NCBI GenBank assembly: GCA_963521185.1
Contig: CAUQTV010000006.1
Coordinates: 186,001-250,000, forward strand
DNA: 64,000 nucleotides
Reading direction: 5' to 3'
From: Enterobacter_D sp963521185
GTDB taxonomy: Bacteria; Pseudomonadota; Gammaproteobacteria; Enterobacterales; Enterobacteriaceae
Shown piece after piece: positions 33,731 through 43,324 of the stretch. Position numbers and translations under genes: made by a program. Within the stretch, counting starts at the first letter, position 1. Each line of letters opens with the position of its first letter. The notes under the pieces were generated by a model, which saw nothing but the letters and a program-made list of their open reading frames with translations, did no database searches and was not told the origin of the DNA.

Positions 33731-34786
33731 TTAGTTCCCTGTTAACGATACGGCAAATAACGAAAGCATATGCAACGCGGACAAATAATAACCTTCGTCC
33801 CGACGCAGTGATTTTTCCATATGTTGATAATCACCCATCGTTAAATCACGTACCGCCAGAATTCCCCCGCTCATATCGTAACTCGCTTGCGAATCGCCTG
33901 ATACGTCCACCCACGCAGGGGTGCCCGTTCGCGCATAATTTGCCCAAAACTGGCGAAAATTGTCGGTGGAATGCTGTTGCGGTTCGCTCAGACTCAAATA
34001 AAGCGGGATGCGGATCGCGTCATAGCTAAATCTGGCTGGCCGATTTACGGCAGGCATGACTTCACCATCATTCTTAACAAAAATCCAGTCGCTGGGTAAC
34101 TGAGTTTTTCCAAAACGCGCTTTTTCCAGCAGCGTGAGGCTGGATTTTTTCAGTTTTCGCCAGATGTCATTGTGCCGTTGCTTCCAGAAGCTATCCCAGG
34201 CGGGGAAGATAAAGTATGACGGGTTAATCACGTACCCCTCATCCTGAGTAAATCCTGCGAGGCCAGGTAACAGCAACGTCTGATTATCCAGCGGCAGGAT
34301 CAGGCAATTGATGAGCGCGTCCTGAATATGCGCGGAGGCGTTAAGGTAACTCTCATCGTGCCATTTATTGCCAGCAAGCAGCAATGCCCACGCAATAAGC
34401 GTGTCGCCGTCGGAGGCGTTATTTTCGTCGGTGACGCGCTGTACTTTGGGATCATAGCGCCAGGCAAACAGCCACAGCGACGGGCGCAATAACGTGTGGC
34501 GCGTCCAGCGCCACAGGCGTTCAAACGCTTCTGGATCGTCATTGACGACCGCCAGTAACATGCCATATCCCTGACCTTCCGAATGGCTGATATCACCATT
34601 TTCATGGTCAATAATACGCCCATCCTCGCTCAGGTAGTTGTGCTTAAACAGCGTCCAGTTGCTCTCCTGCGCGGAGGCTGAAAACGCGATCATGGCGATG
34701 GAAAGCAGGCAGCATGACAGTAGCCTGGCAGTTCTGAACATAGAAGTTCTGAACATAGAGGTTCTGAACATAGAGGTTCTGAACAT
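33731..34786 (-). CDS. bcsZ: GH8 endo-beta-1,4-glucanase of the cellulose operon (BcsZ/CMCax type)
   Basis: This secreted family 8 glycoside hydrolase (351 aa) would trim nascent cellulose in the periplasm. Catalytic features are the acid Glu70 in HSEGQGYGM, Asp126 in ASDGD and the base region FSYDAIRIPLYL. The start at 34786 follows AGGAAATCCT. The N-terminus is made of four copies of MFRT(S/A), encoded by a 15-bp tandem repeat, before the signal peptide core RLLSCCLLSIAMIAF with cleavage near SASAQ. The gene is the last of the bcs operon, 43 bp after galU. The function parallels CMCax of Komagataeibacter. Confidence 0.87.
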   Translation of the reverse strand: MFRTSMFRTSMFRTSMFRTARLLSCCLLSIAMIAFSASAQESNWTLFKHNYLSEDGRIIDHENGDISHSEGQGYGMLLAVVNDDPEAFERLWRWTRHTLLRPSLWLFAWRYDPKVQRVTDENNASDGDTLIAWALLLAGNKWHDESYLNASAHIQDALINCLILPLDNQTLLLPGLAGFTQDEGYVINPSYFIFPAWDSFWKQRHNDIWRKLKKSSLTLLEKARFGKTQLPSDWIFVKNDGEVMPAVNRPARFSYDAIRIPLYLSLSEPQQHSTDNFRQFWANYARTGTPAWVDVSGDSQASYDMSGGILAVRDLTMGDYQHMEKSLRRDEGYYLSALHMLSLFAVSLTGN

Positions 34787-34790
34787 AGGA
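34731..34790. repeat. Four 15-bp tandem repeats at the start of the GH8 gene
   Basis: Units of GTTCTGAACATAGAR begin at 34731, 34746, 34761 and 34776. Each contains a CAT (minus-strand ATG), so the gene has four in-frame start codons, of which only the outermost (34786) has a good ribosome site. Copy number changes would alter the signal peptide n-region without shifting the frame. Confidence 0.92.
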
Positions 34791-34829
34791 TTTCCTGTGT
34801 TGAATAGGGCAGTTACGGGTGCACGAAGG

Positions 34830-35744
34830 TTAGATCGCTTCTTCCGCGACGGCGCAGGCCTGCGCGATTTCGCTCTGCAACCACTGGCGGAAGCCCGCAC
34901 CGGTCGCCGCGTGGCGCATGCCGTACTCCACAAACGCCTTCATGTAGCCCATTTTGTCGCCGCAGTCGTGTGACTTCCCGCTCAGGCAGTAGGCTTCCAC
35001 CGGTGCCTGCGCAAGCAGCATGGCGATGGCATCCGTCAACTGGATCTCGTCGCCCGCGCCCACCGGCGTTTTATGCAACAGCGGCCAGATGGCTTTTGAC
35101 AGCACATAGCGCCCGACCACCGCCATATCCGACGGCGCGTCATCGACCGGCGGTTTTTCCACCATGCCGCGCACCTGACCGAAGGTGCCCTGCGCCAGGT
35201 TTTTCCCGCCGCAGTCCACCACGCCGTAACGTGAAACCTCTTCATGCGCCACGCGCTCGATCATCAACTGGCTTGCGCCGGTGGTGGTGAAGCGGTCGAT
35301 CATCGCCGCCAGGTTATCGCAAAACAGATCGCACTGCGCTTCGTCGATCAGCACATCCGGCAGCACCACCACAAAATCGTTGTCACCAATTAGCGGCTCA
35401 GCGCACAGCACCGCGTGACCCAGGCCTTTGGACTGGCCCTGGCGCACATGCATGATGTTCATCCCTGCCGGGCAAATCGTTCGCACCTCTTCTAACAGCT
35501 GGTTTTTAACCCGCGACTCCAGCAGGGATTCAAGTTCGAAAGAGGTATCAAAGTGGTTTTCGATCGCATTTTTCGACGAGTGGGTGACCAGAACAATTTC
35601 GCGGATCCCGCAGGCATAGCACTCCTGCACGATGTACTGAATCAGCGGTTTGTCCACAATAGGTAACATTTCTTTGGGAATAGCCTTGGTCGCCGGCAAC
35701 ATACGTGTGCCGAGGCCAGCCACTGGAATTACAGCCTTTAACAT
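34830..35744 (-). CDS. galU: UTP-glucose-1-phosphate uridylyltransferase, GalU type
   Basis: This cytoplasmic enzyme (304 aa) makes UDP-glucose, the direct substrate of BcsA and also of CrtX. The nucleotide-binding start AVIPVAGLGTRMLPATKAIPKEMLP is intact, as are PDVLIDE near residue 129 and the VEKP motif. E. coli GalU is 302 aa, so the enzyme is complete. It lies inside the bcs operon, 69 bp after the diguanylate cyclase gene and 43 bp before the GH8 gene. A dedicated galU copy here is probably in addition to the housekeeping one (inference). Confidence 0.93.
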   Translation of the reverse strand: MLKAVIPVAGLGTRMLPATKAIPKEMLPIVDKPLIQYIVQECYACGIREIVLVTHSSKNAIENHFDTSFELESLLESRVKNQLLEEVRTICPAGMNIMHVRQGQSKGLGHAVLCAEPLIGDNDFVVVLPDVLIDEAQCDLFCDNLAAMIDRFTTTGASQLMIERVAHEEVSRYGVVDCGGKNLAQGTFGQVRGMVEKPPVDDAPSDMAVVGRYVLSKAIWPLLHKTPVGAGDEIQLTDAIAMLLAQAPVEAYCLSGKSHDCGDKMGYMKAFVEYGMRHAATGAGFRQWLQSEIAQACAVAEEAI

Positions 35745-35813
35745 TACTTGTTTCCTTTGGAATGAATCCGTTATTAATTTTTCCCGTTATAGTCGGGAGG
35801 GTGCTATTTATTA

Positions 35814-36794
35814 TTAATGCTCAACAATACTGATATTTGTGCCGGGTTCCGCGACTGCCGGAACCTGATAATTTTTAAAATCATCGCCGCCCAGCGCTTT
35901 GACTTTATAGAGCGCGGTGTCGGCGGCTTTTAATATTGCCGAGAAGTTTGTCCCGTGCTCCGGATAACGCGCGACGCCGATACTGACAGAGAGTGCGACC
36001 GGATCCGGCTGCGACGGCAAATACATCAACTGCCGGGTTTGCTCGACGATAAGCTGTAGCAGTTTGCGACCATCGGGTTCATCCACGCCATCGATAAAGG
36101 TCAGCGCGAACTCGTCGCCGCCCAGTCGCCCAAGCAGCGTGCCGCGAGAAATACACTGTTTCACCCGGCTGATAAAACAGCGCAGCACCTCGTCACCGGC
36201 GGCGTGGCCCAGCGCATCGTTAATATTTTTGAAATTGTCGAGATCGAGAATAGCCACCACCGCCTGAGCGCCGTGGGCTTTCGCGAGGCGGATTTTCTTG
36301 CGGCTGCGAATATAGTAACCCTGGCGGTTGAGGGTTTTAGTCATGGCATCGTTATGGGCGCGAAAATGCAGTTTTTCGCGGATGGCCATGTGCCGGGAGA
36401 TGTCGAACCCCATCAGCAGCAGGGCAAAAATATCGCCGTTTTCATCACGGCGTGGTACCAGCCGGACGTCCAGCCACAATATCTCACCGCTCTTTTTCGG
36501 CTGAAAGACGTCACCATGCCAGTTTTCACCGGTGACCCGCACGATATTAATGCCGTTTTCCAGCGACGAAGGGAGACCTGCCTCCGCGCCCTGAAATAAA
36601 ATATTGCCGATCACCTCTTCACGGGCATAACCGGTTAACTGATAAAAACAGCGGTTGGCATAGATAATATGCCCTGCGGTATCCAGCACCAGGGAAACAA
36701 AGGCATTATCCTCCATGTCATTACTATTCTCGATTTCAAGCGTCCGTCCTGAAACGATAATTTCATTCAACATTATGATCACCCGATCAATCAT
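35814..36794 (-). CDS. PAS-GGDEF diguanylate cyclase of the cellulose operon
   Basis: This 326-aa protein should make c-di-GMP, the allosteric activator of BcsA. Residues 28-140 form a PAS/PAC sensor (LDTAGHIIYANRCFYQLTGYAREEV start region). Residues about 150-310 form a GGDEF domain with intact RLGGDEF at 223-229. The inhibitory I-site RxxD is absent (RGTL at 217-220), so product inhibition through that site is not expected. There are no membrane segments. The start at 36794 or MLNEII seven codons later cannot be separated. It follows bcsD by 28 bp in the same direction, a direct link of signal to polymerase. Confidence 0.9.
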   Translation of the reverse strand: MIDRVIIMLNEIIVSGRTLEIENSNDMEDNAFVSLVLDTAGHIIYANRCFYQLTGYAREEVIGNILFQGAEAGLPSSLENGINIVRVTGENWHGDVFQPKKSGEILWLDVRLVPRRDENGDIFALLLMGFDISRHMAIREKLHFRAHNDAMTKTLNRQGYYIRSRKKIRLAKAHGAQAVVAILDLDNFKNINDALGHAAGDEVLRCFISRVKQCISRGTLLGRLGGDEFALTFIDGVDEPDGRKLLQLIVEQTRQLMYLPSQPDPVALSVSIGVARYPEHGTNFSAILKAADTALYKVKALGGDDFKNYQVPAVAEPGTNISIVEH

Positions 36795-36822
36795 TTACAA
36801 AGAGGGGAAATGCCAGTGCGTT

Positions 36823-37284
36823 TTATTCGCTAATGGCGTAACGGAACATCAGGACATCTTCCGTCCCGTTGTCTTTCCAGCGAACCGGCACGTGGTTGCC
36901 CGCCCCCTGTGACACCAGCCACTGGGAATACGCGCCTTCCAGCACCCACGCGCTGGCGCGTCGCCATTGGGTTTCGTCGCGGGATTCCGGCGCGTGCGGC
37001 CAGGCGCAGTGCAGCAGGATCAGTTCGCGCTGGGCCGGGGCCATTTTGACAAAGCCCCAGTTGAAGACTTCCAGCACGCGGTTAATGCTGGCTTCCAGTT
37101 CGTTCACCGTGGTGGCGCGCTCAATCGGATACCACTGGGCGAGCATCTGGCCGATACGGCGCAGCGCGTCCGGATCGCGGTCCGTCTGGCCGTCGGTGAA
37201 TTCATTGAAGAACAAATACACCAGGTCATGCCAGCCAGCATGGTAGTTGCGTTGCAGATAGGTATCTCGGTCACTAAACATCAT
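36823..37284 (-). CDS. bcsD: Cellulose synthase subunit BcsD
   Basis: This 153-aa protein matches BcsD/AcsD (about 156 aa in Komagataeibacter), a periplasmic/exit-channel octamer that helps align cellulose chains. Marks are the N-terminal YLQRNYHAGWHDLVYLFFNE and the C-terminal WLVSQGAGNHVPVRW. There is no signal peptide, as in AcsD. It starts 9 bp after the bcsC stop. Its presence defines a type I bcs operon, associated with ordered fibres, unlike the E. coli bcsEFG type. Confidence 0.88.
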   Translation of the reverse strand: MMFSDRDTYLQRNYHAGWHDLVYLFFNEFTDGQTDRDPDALRRIGQMLAQWYPIERATTVNELEASINRVLEVFNWGFVKMAPAQRELILLHCAWPHAPESRDETQWRRASAWVLEGAYSQWLVSQGAGNHVPVRWKDNGTEDVLMFRYAISE

Positions 37285-37293
37285 TCATCTCAC

Positions 37294-40200
37294 TTATTGT
37301 TTATCTTGATCGACGTAATATTTAAAATAAAACAACGCCTTACCTTCGTTATAACTGCCAAATGTGTCATAGCCCAGGTTCGCCCCCAGCATCACGCTGT
37401 CGTTGAGGTGGTAGCGCACGTCTGCCCCCAGCGTGTAGCCGATGCCGTTTTTCGCGGTGGCCTGGTAGGTGGCATCCACGTCCTCGTCGGCGCTGGCGTA
37501 GGTGTTTAGCTGCGATTGCAGGCTGCTATGACCGGGGAAATAGTCGCTCTTGTCCTGCTTGTAGGACTGGTAGCCCACCGCGCCGCTCAGCGCCATGTCC
37601 CAGTCGTTCACTTTGCGCGTGAAGGTCACCGGCAGCGTGAGGGCCATGTAATCCTGCGGACTGAAATAGCCGCCCTGGCCCAGCGTGTAGTAGCCCAGAT
37701 TGCGGTCAAAGTTCATGTAAGTGACGTTAACCCCCGCTTTCAGCTCGCCGTCCGCGTTTTGCATCAGGCGCAGGTAGCTGCCCGCCGTGGCGTTCACCGA
37801 GTGGTTGGTCGGCACGTTTTCGCCAATCCAGGTATCAAAGCCCAGCTTGCTGTACAGCCCGACCAGATCGCTATCCCAGGCGTACTGCGCGGATACGCCG
37901 TTGCGGGTCACCGCGCCCCACTTCTCACCGGTGGTTTTGTCTTTCGCGCCGACGTAAGAGAGCAGACTGTCGGTCACCGCGCGGCGCTCCGCTTTCAGAT
38001 CCAGCGCGCTGTGCGCACTCAGCTGCGGCTTCCACTCCACGCCGCCCACCAGCCGGGTAAACTGCCCGCCGGTTGGCGTGTTGCCGATATCAATGTTGTA
38101 ACTATCACCGCTGAGGCTCAGATGGGTTTCCACGCCGTTGGCCTGCTGACCGCTCTGCCCGGTGGCGTTGGTCGAGGTGCTGGTCGTGCTGGTGCTGGCG
38201 GCTGCGGCGATAAGCTTTGCCGCATGGGTCAGCGCGCCTGAACCAAAACGGTTGGCAGATTCATCGGACATTTCACCGGCGTTGAGCGACACCGGCGAGA
38301 CGTTAAGACTCAGACGTGCGCCGTCGGCAATGGCCCCGGAGAGGGTCAGCGGCGCCTTGACTTCGTCGAGCGCGCCGAGACCGGATTCACCGTTACGGCT
38401 GCGCAGCGACACGCCGGCACCGGTCCAGGTGGCGGTTTTCTCCTGCAAATCCTGCATCAGCGTGTTAATGCCGTTGAGCGCGGTTTGCTGCGCCTGACGC
38501 GTCGGCGACGGCAGCGCCATGATGTCGCTGATCGCGTCGCTGTCGCCGTTGTCGTCACTCTGTTGCAGACGCCACTGGGCGGTGCGCAGCAGCGACATGG
38601 CCCGCTGGCTCTCACCGTTGGCCGCCGCGACGCGCGCAGCCAGCAGCGTATAGTCCGCATCCTGCGAGGTCTCCAGCGCGTAAAACGCCTGCCGCGCCTG
38701 AACGTTGTCGCCCCGGGCCAGCGCCAGATTTATCACCCCGGTCAGCGCCTGCTTGTCGCGCGGTGATTTACGCAGAACGTACTGGTAAATCTCCCCCGCT
38801 TTTTCATCCATGCCGTCAGCCTGGTAGATCCTGGCGACCGCCAGCAGCAGATCGCTATGGGTCGGATTGGCCTGTAACGCCGGCATCACCGTGTTCCACG
38901 CTGCGCCGATTTTGCCGCGCTCGCGCAGGCGGTCGGCACGGGCGATGAGCGTGCTGATGCGCACGCTGTTGATCTCGTCCTGGCTGAGGGTGTTTTGCAG
39001 CGCCGGGGCGTTGAGCACGCTCTCCGCTTCGGCAAACTGACCGGCCTGGTTCAGCACGCGGATTTGCCCGGCATAATCCAGCAGCGAACCGTGCAGCCCC
39101 TGCGCCTGATTGTCCCGCACCCGTTGCAGCGCACCGGCGCTGTCGCCCGCCTGCATCAGCAGTTCGGCAAGGCGACCCACGTCCACCGGTGTCTGCGGCG
39201 GTGTGCGTTGCAGCACGGCCAGCGTATTGCGCGCCGCCTGCGGATTACCCAAACGCAGATAGTTGCGGGCAATGTCCATCTGCGAATTGGTCTGCACGCG
39301 GGCGTACAGCGCGGTCATGTCGGCGCTGTAGGCGCTGCGGGGCACCTGCGCGAGCAGGCTCTGGCTTTTCGCCCAGTCGTTCTCTTCCGCGGCATAGACG
39401 GCGGCGGCATACAGCGCGTCGTTGCGCTTGCTTCCCCGCTGCACGGCACTGTTCATCAGCGCCTGCGCCTGCTGCTTTTGCCCGCTCTTGCGCAGCAGGC
39501 GTGCGTAATCAAGCTGTAGCCAGACGTTCTGCGGGTATTTACCGGACGCCACCTGCAAAATTTGCATCGCGCGGGAGGTGTTGCCCGCAAGCGTGGCGGA
39601 CTGCGCCGCTTTGCGCTGCTCATCGCCGTTGTCCCCCGCAGTGGCGTAGCGGGTACGCAGACTGGCGGGCAGCGTTTTAAGCATCTCATCCGCTTGCGCC
39701 TGCTTATTTTGCTGTTTTAACACCCACCACAGACCGGTGCGCACGTCGGTGTTCTGCGGATGCTCCGCCAGCAGCTGGCGGTAAACCTGTTAGGCATCAT
39801 TCGGCTTGCCCTGACGGCGCAGGATGTCCGCACGCAGTATCTGCGCAGCCTGCCGCTGGCTGGCGTCGTTGCCCTGCACCGCATCGAGGCTGGCGATCGC
39901 CTGGGCGTAGCTGCCCTTCTGACTCTGGCTTTTCGCCTGCCCGAGCGCGGCGTAAAACTGGACGTTTTCCGCGTCCTTTGCCCACTGGGCGCTGTTGGGG
40001 TTTTTCGCGTCTGCCGACACCGCGCGGGATAAATAGCGCTGCGCGTCGGCAAAGTTATTCTGCCGCATTGCCACGTAGCCCAGTCCTGCCAGCGCGTTGC
40101 CGTCACTGGCGCGGGTTTTCAGGATCGCGCTAAAGTTCTCTTTCGCCGCCGTCAGATCGCCGCCGTTAAGCGCGTCAAATCCGGCTTTGGTGGCGTCGCC

Positions 40201-41010
40201 TTCCGTGCCCTGGCGGTAGTGATCCATTGGCGTGCTGTCTTCCGGATGACGCCCGGCATAGCGGGTGTAGGCGGCGAGATCGTCCGCTTTTGGCGTCAGC
40301 CACAGCAGCGCCTGTTGCAGCGCCTTGTCCGCGTTTTTATCCTCCGGCGCTAACGCGTCAAGCTGGCTGATGCCCTCCCGGCGCGTGCTTTCCTGGTAGG
40401 TGAGCGTGGTGGCGAGCGCAAGACGGGTGGGCGCATCGCCCGGTAGCGTGCTGGCACGCTGGCGCAGCCCGGCCACGGCGTCGGGCAGGCTGGCGCTGTC
40501 GCCGGCCATCGTCTGGTAATACTCCAGCGCCAGATCGTCCGGTGGCGTCGTGCCGTTAAACAGCGCGCGGTAGGCCGCCAGCGCCTCTTTGGTCTGTCCG
40601 CGACGCGCCATATCGCGGGCGGCGTTAAGCTGCGAAGGCGACAGGGTTTGCATGGTGTGCGCGCTGGTGAGCGCGTTCAGGCGCGGATCCTGCGGCGACA
40701 CGTCGCTGATACGCTTGCGCCAGGCTTCCGCCTGCTGCGTGTCGCCCCGTTGCAGGTTGTAGAGCGACATCAGGTACATCGCATCCACGTTACTGGCATC
40801 CGCCACCAGCACTTTTTGCAGCGCTTCAATGGCCATATCGTCATGGGCTTTGCTGTGCCAGTAGCTGGCCTGGGTCAGCAGCTTTTTGATCGCCGCCTCG
40901 TTGCCGGGGCCGTCCGCGCCGTCTGCCGCACAGGCCGCATGGCTCGTGCCAATCAGGCACAGCAGATAAAACGCCTGCGTCAGCGGTGAACCGTTCTTCG
41001 GCTTAGTCAT
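37294..41010 (-). pseudogene. bcsC: Cellulose export protein BcsC, interrupted by an in-frame TAA
   Basis: BcsC is the periplasmic TPR scaffold and outer-membrane beta-barrel that exports cellulose. The frame starts MTKPKNGSPLTQAF at 41010, with a signal peptide ending SHAACA and overlapping bcsB by 8 bp, and would encode 1238 aa. After 406 codons a TAA stands at 39790-39792, between GKPNDA and QVYRQLLAEHPQ. The same frame continues intact for 831 codons to 37294 with TPR repeats and the C-terminal barrel, so this is one substitution (probably GAA to TAA), not a frameshift. As written, export should fail unless the stop is suppressed or the base is a sequencing error. The downstream part could restart at a GTG (39744) but would lack a signal peptide. 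Confidence 0.88.
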
Positions 41011-43324
41011 GATGAGTCTTATCCTGCAAACGTTGTTTCGCGTGGCGCTTGAGTGCGTTGAACAGCAAAGGGCTGGCAATCGCCGCGACCAGGCAGGCGA
41101 GCGCGATTAAAAAGACAATATGCTGGCTGGCGAACCACAGCACTTTTAGGTAGCCCGGCATATCACCGAGGGTGAAAGTGTCGCCCACCCGCCAGCTGCG
41201 CACGTCACCGCCGTCGGTGACGGTGGTGAGATCGCCGCTGGCGGTGGAATAAAAGGCCGGTTTGAGCATGTCTGTCGGCAGTTGCATAAGCTGATGATCG
41301 TCGGTACCGGTGACCAGTACCACGACACGCTGCGGGTTCCACGGTGAGCGTACGCTTACCAACCCACGCCACTGGCTGTTGTCCGAAAGCCAGGACGCCG
41401 CATCAATATCGTTGCGCGCGCGGCCCTCGGTGATCAGCGTTAACAGGCGGCTTACCACGCTGGCGGTGCGGGCTTCGAGGGTGGTTTCGTTAAGCGAAAA
41501 ATCGCTGTTTTGCAAAAGTGGCGACAGCAGATCGCTCTGTTTCAGGCTGCCAATCGCCAGCACGTCGCTCTCCGTTAGCTGCTGTTGTGCGCTCTCCTGC
41601 TGCGGCACGCCGGTATAAAGGTGCAGGTAGTTCGCCGTCGAGCCGGTATCACGCCCGGACTGCGCCAGCAGAGTGAGCATCACCGTGGTGTCTTGCGCCG
41701 TCGGGTGCGCACTCATCACCAGCGCGGTGTGCGCAAGATCCGCATACCGGGTGAACGGGAACAGCGTACCGGTAAACCATGCCAGGTTCGGCAGTTGCCC
41801 AAAGTGGCGCGCGCCTGAGAAATCCAGCGTTGAGCTACCGTCAATGCGGCTTTGCAGGTTGTCATCGCCCAGCGCGTTACAGGGTGCGTTTTTCAGCGTT
41901 GTCATGCCGAAATAAAACGCCAGCTGATTGCTGCCGAGAATGGCGCGCGGATCGATATTCACGATGGCACTTTGCTGGCGCTGTGACAGGCCAAGCATCG
42001 CCATCACCGGCGCAAACATCCCCTCTTTGCTCACCGGCAGCCGCTTTAAGAACTCGCCGTTGAGATTGATGTTGAGGTACGAGTTTTGATCGTCGATCCA
42101 GCTTTTCTGCGCGAAGCTGTAGTTCACGCGCAGCGGCACGGAGGTGCCGTCCCACATAAACAGATCCGGTGCGGTGCGAAACGGCAGCGCGTTTTCACCG
42201 TGCCAGACGCCGCGCGCCACCAGTGCGCCCTCATCCGGCACCAGCGTGCGCAGCGCTACCGGGCGAGTGGCGTTGAGCCAGCGCGGCGCATCGTAAGCGG
42301 CACGCGGGGTGATTTTCACCGGGGAAACCGCCAGGAAATCACTTTCCGGCAGGCCTGGCTGCGTTAAGCGCCACGCGGCCTGGCGCAGCTCTGCCTCGTT
42401 GCGCCCGCTGACGATCAGCAGCTTGTACGCCGGGTTGTTTGGGTTGTCGATCATCTGCAATGACGGGCCACCGCGATCGTCGAGGATCACACTGCCAATC
42501 CGATCGCCGGGCTTGCCAAACAGAATACCGTTGCCCTCGGGCAGGGCGTTGTACTGCACATCGAAGCGGCCCGGCTTGCCGGTGGTGAGCACGCCAAACT
42601 GCGAGGCAACTATGCCCGAGGCGGTCAGCACGTCCGCATCCGGCGCGGCGGAATAGGCCACGCTCACCCCCTGATCTTTGGTCTGCTTGCTGTCAAAGAA
42701 CGGGCGCGGGAACAGGCTGAGCAGCTTGCGCACGTTGAGCCATAGCCCCTGATAACTGAGCGTTGATTCCGGCAGTAGCGTGACCTGGTAATCCGCCGGT
42801 AGCGAGCGCTGGCAGCTCCAGGTGTTATTGATGATGTCGTCGCCCGTTTTGAGCTGGAAGCTCAAATTGTTGGTCGAGGTGATCATCGAAGCGGGAACGT
42901 CGAGACGCCATGCGCCTTTCTCCTGCTGCATCTGATCGAGCGGGATCGCCCCCAGCGGCTGCCCGTTCAGCATCAGTTGCAGGTTTTCGCCGCTCACGTC
43001 CGCGTGGTTGACCTGCACGTTCAGGCTGATTTGCGCATCGGTGATCACCATATCGGACGGCAACGTAAAGCTGACGCCGTTTTGCAACTGCCTGCCGGAG
43101 AGCGTCATGCCGCCCGACGCGCCCATGTCGCCAAAGCTGAGCGTACTGGAGACGTTCTGATTGCTGGCGTTGACCGGCAATGGCGCGGTGTCAGGGCTGG
43201 CGGAGAGCGCGGACGGCAGCGGCAGGTCCGGCAGTGTGTCGGTACTGGCGGAGACGGCAGCAAACGCCGCACCGCTCATGGCGCACAGCATCACCATCGC
43301 CTGCGCGAGGGGGTTAAATCGCAT
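41003..43324 (-). CDS. bcsB: Cellulose synthase regulatory subunit BcsB
   Basis: BcsB is the periplasmic carbohydrate-binding partner of BcsA, anchored by one C-terminal inner-membrane helix. Start MRFNPLAQAMVMLC at 43324 gives 773 aa with signal peptide ending SGAAFA; a longer frame from 43489 is rejected because it overlaps bcsA far and lacks the signal sequence. Jelly-roll type segments (LMLNGQPLGAIPLDQM; YLNINLNGEFLKRLPVS) are visible and the anchor is near the end (HIVFLIALACLVAAIASPLL) before the basic tail KRHAKQRLQDK. It overlaps bcsA by 11 bp and bcsC by 8 bp. Confidence 0.93.
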   Translation of the reverse strand: MRFNPLAQAMVMLCAMSGAAFAAVSASTDTLPDLPLPSALSASPDTAPLPVNASNQNVSSTLSFGDMGASGGMTLSGRQLQNGVSFTLPSDMVITDAQISLNVQVNHADVSGENLQLMLNGQPLGAIPLDQMQQEKGAWRLDVPASMITSTNNLSFQLKTGDDIINNTWSCQRSLPADYQVTLLPESTLSYQGLWLNVRKLLSLFPRPFFDSKQTKDQGVSVAYSAAPDADVLTASGIVASQFGVLTTGKPGRFDVQYNALPEGNGILFGKPGDRIGSVILDDRGGPSLQMIDNPNNPAYKLLIVSGRNEAELRQAAWRLTQPGLPESDFLAVSPVKITPRAAYDAPRWLNATRPVALRTLVPDEGALVARGVWHGENALPFRTAPDLFMWDGTSVPLRVNYSFAQKSWIDDQNSYLNINLNGEFLKRLPVSKEGMFAPVMAMLGLSQRQQSAIVNIDPRAILGSNQLAFYFGMTTLKNAPCNALGDDNLQSRIDGSSTLDFSGARHFGQLPNLAWFTGTLFPFTRYADLAHTALVMSAHPTAQDTTVMLTLLAQSGRDTGSTANYLHLYTGVPQQESAQQQLTESDVLAIGSLKQSDLLSPLLQNSDFSLNETTLEARTASVVSRLLTLITEGRARNDIDAASWLSDNSQWRGLVSVRSPWNPQRVVVLVTGTDDHQLMQLPTDMLKPAFYSTASGDLTTVTDGGDVRSWRVGDTFTLGDMPGYLKVLWFASQHIVFLIALACLVAAIASPLLFNALKRHAKQRLQDKTHHD

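Noticed and set aside
39790..39800. Frameshift in bcsC
   Set aside because: The two halves are in the same frame; the break is a nonsense codon, not an insertion or deletion.
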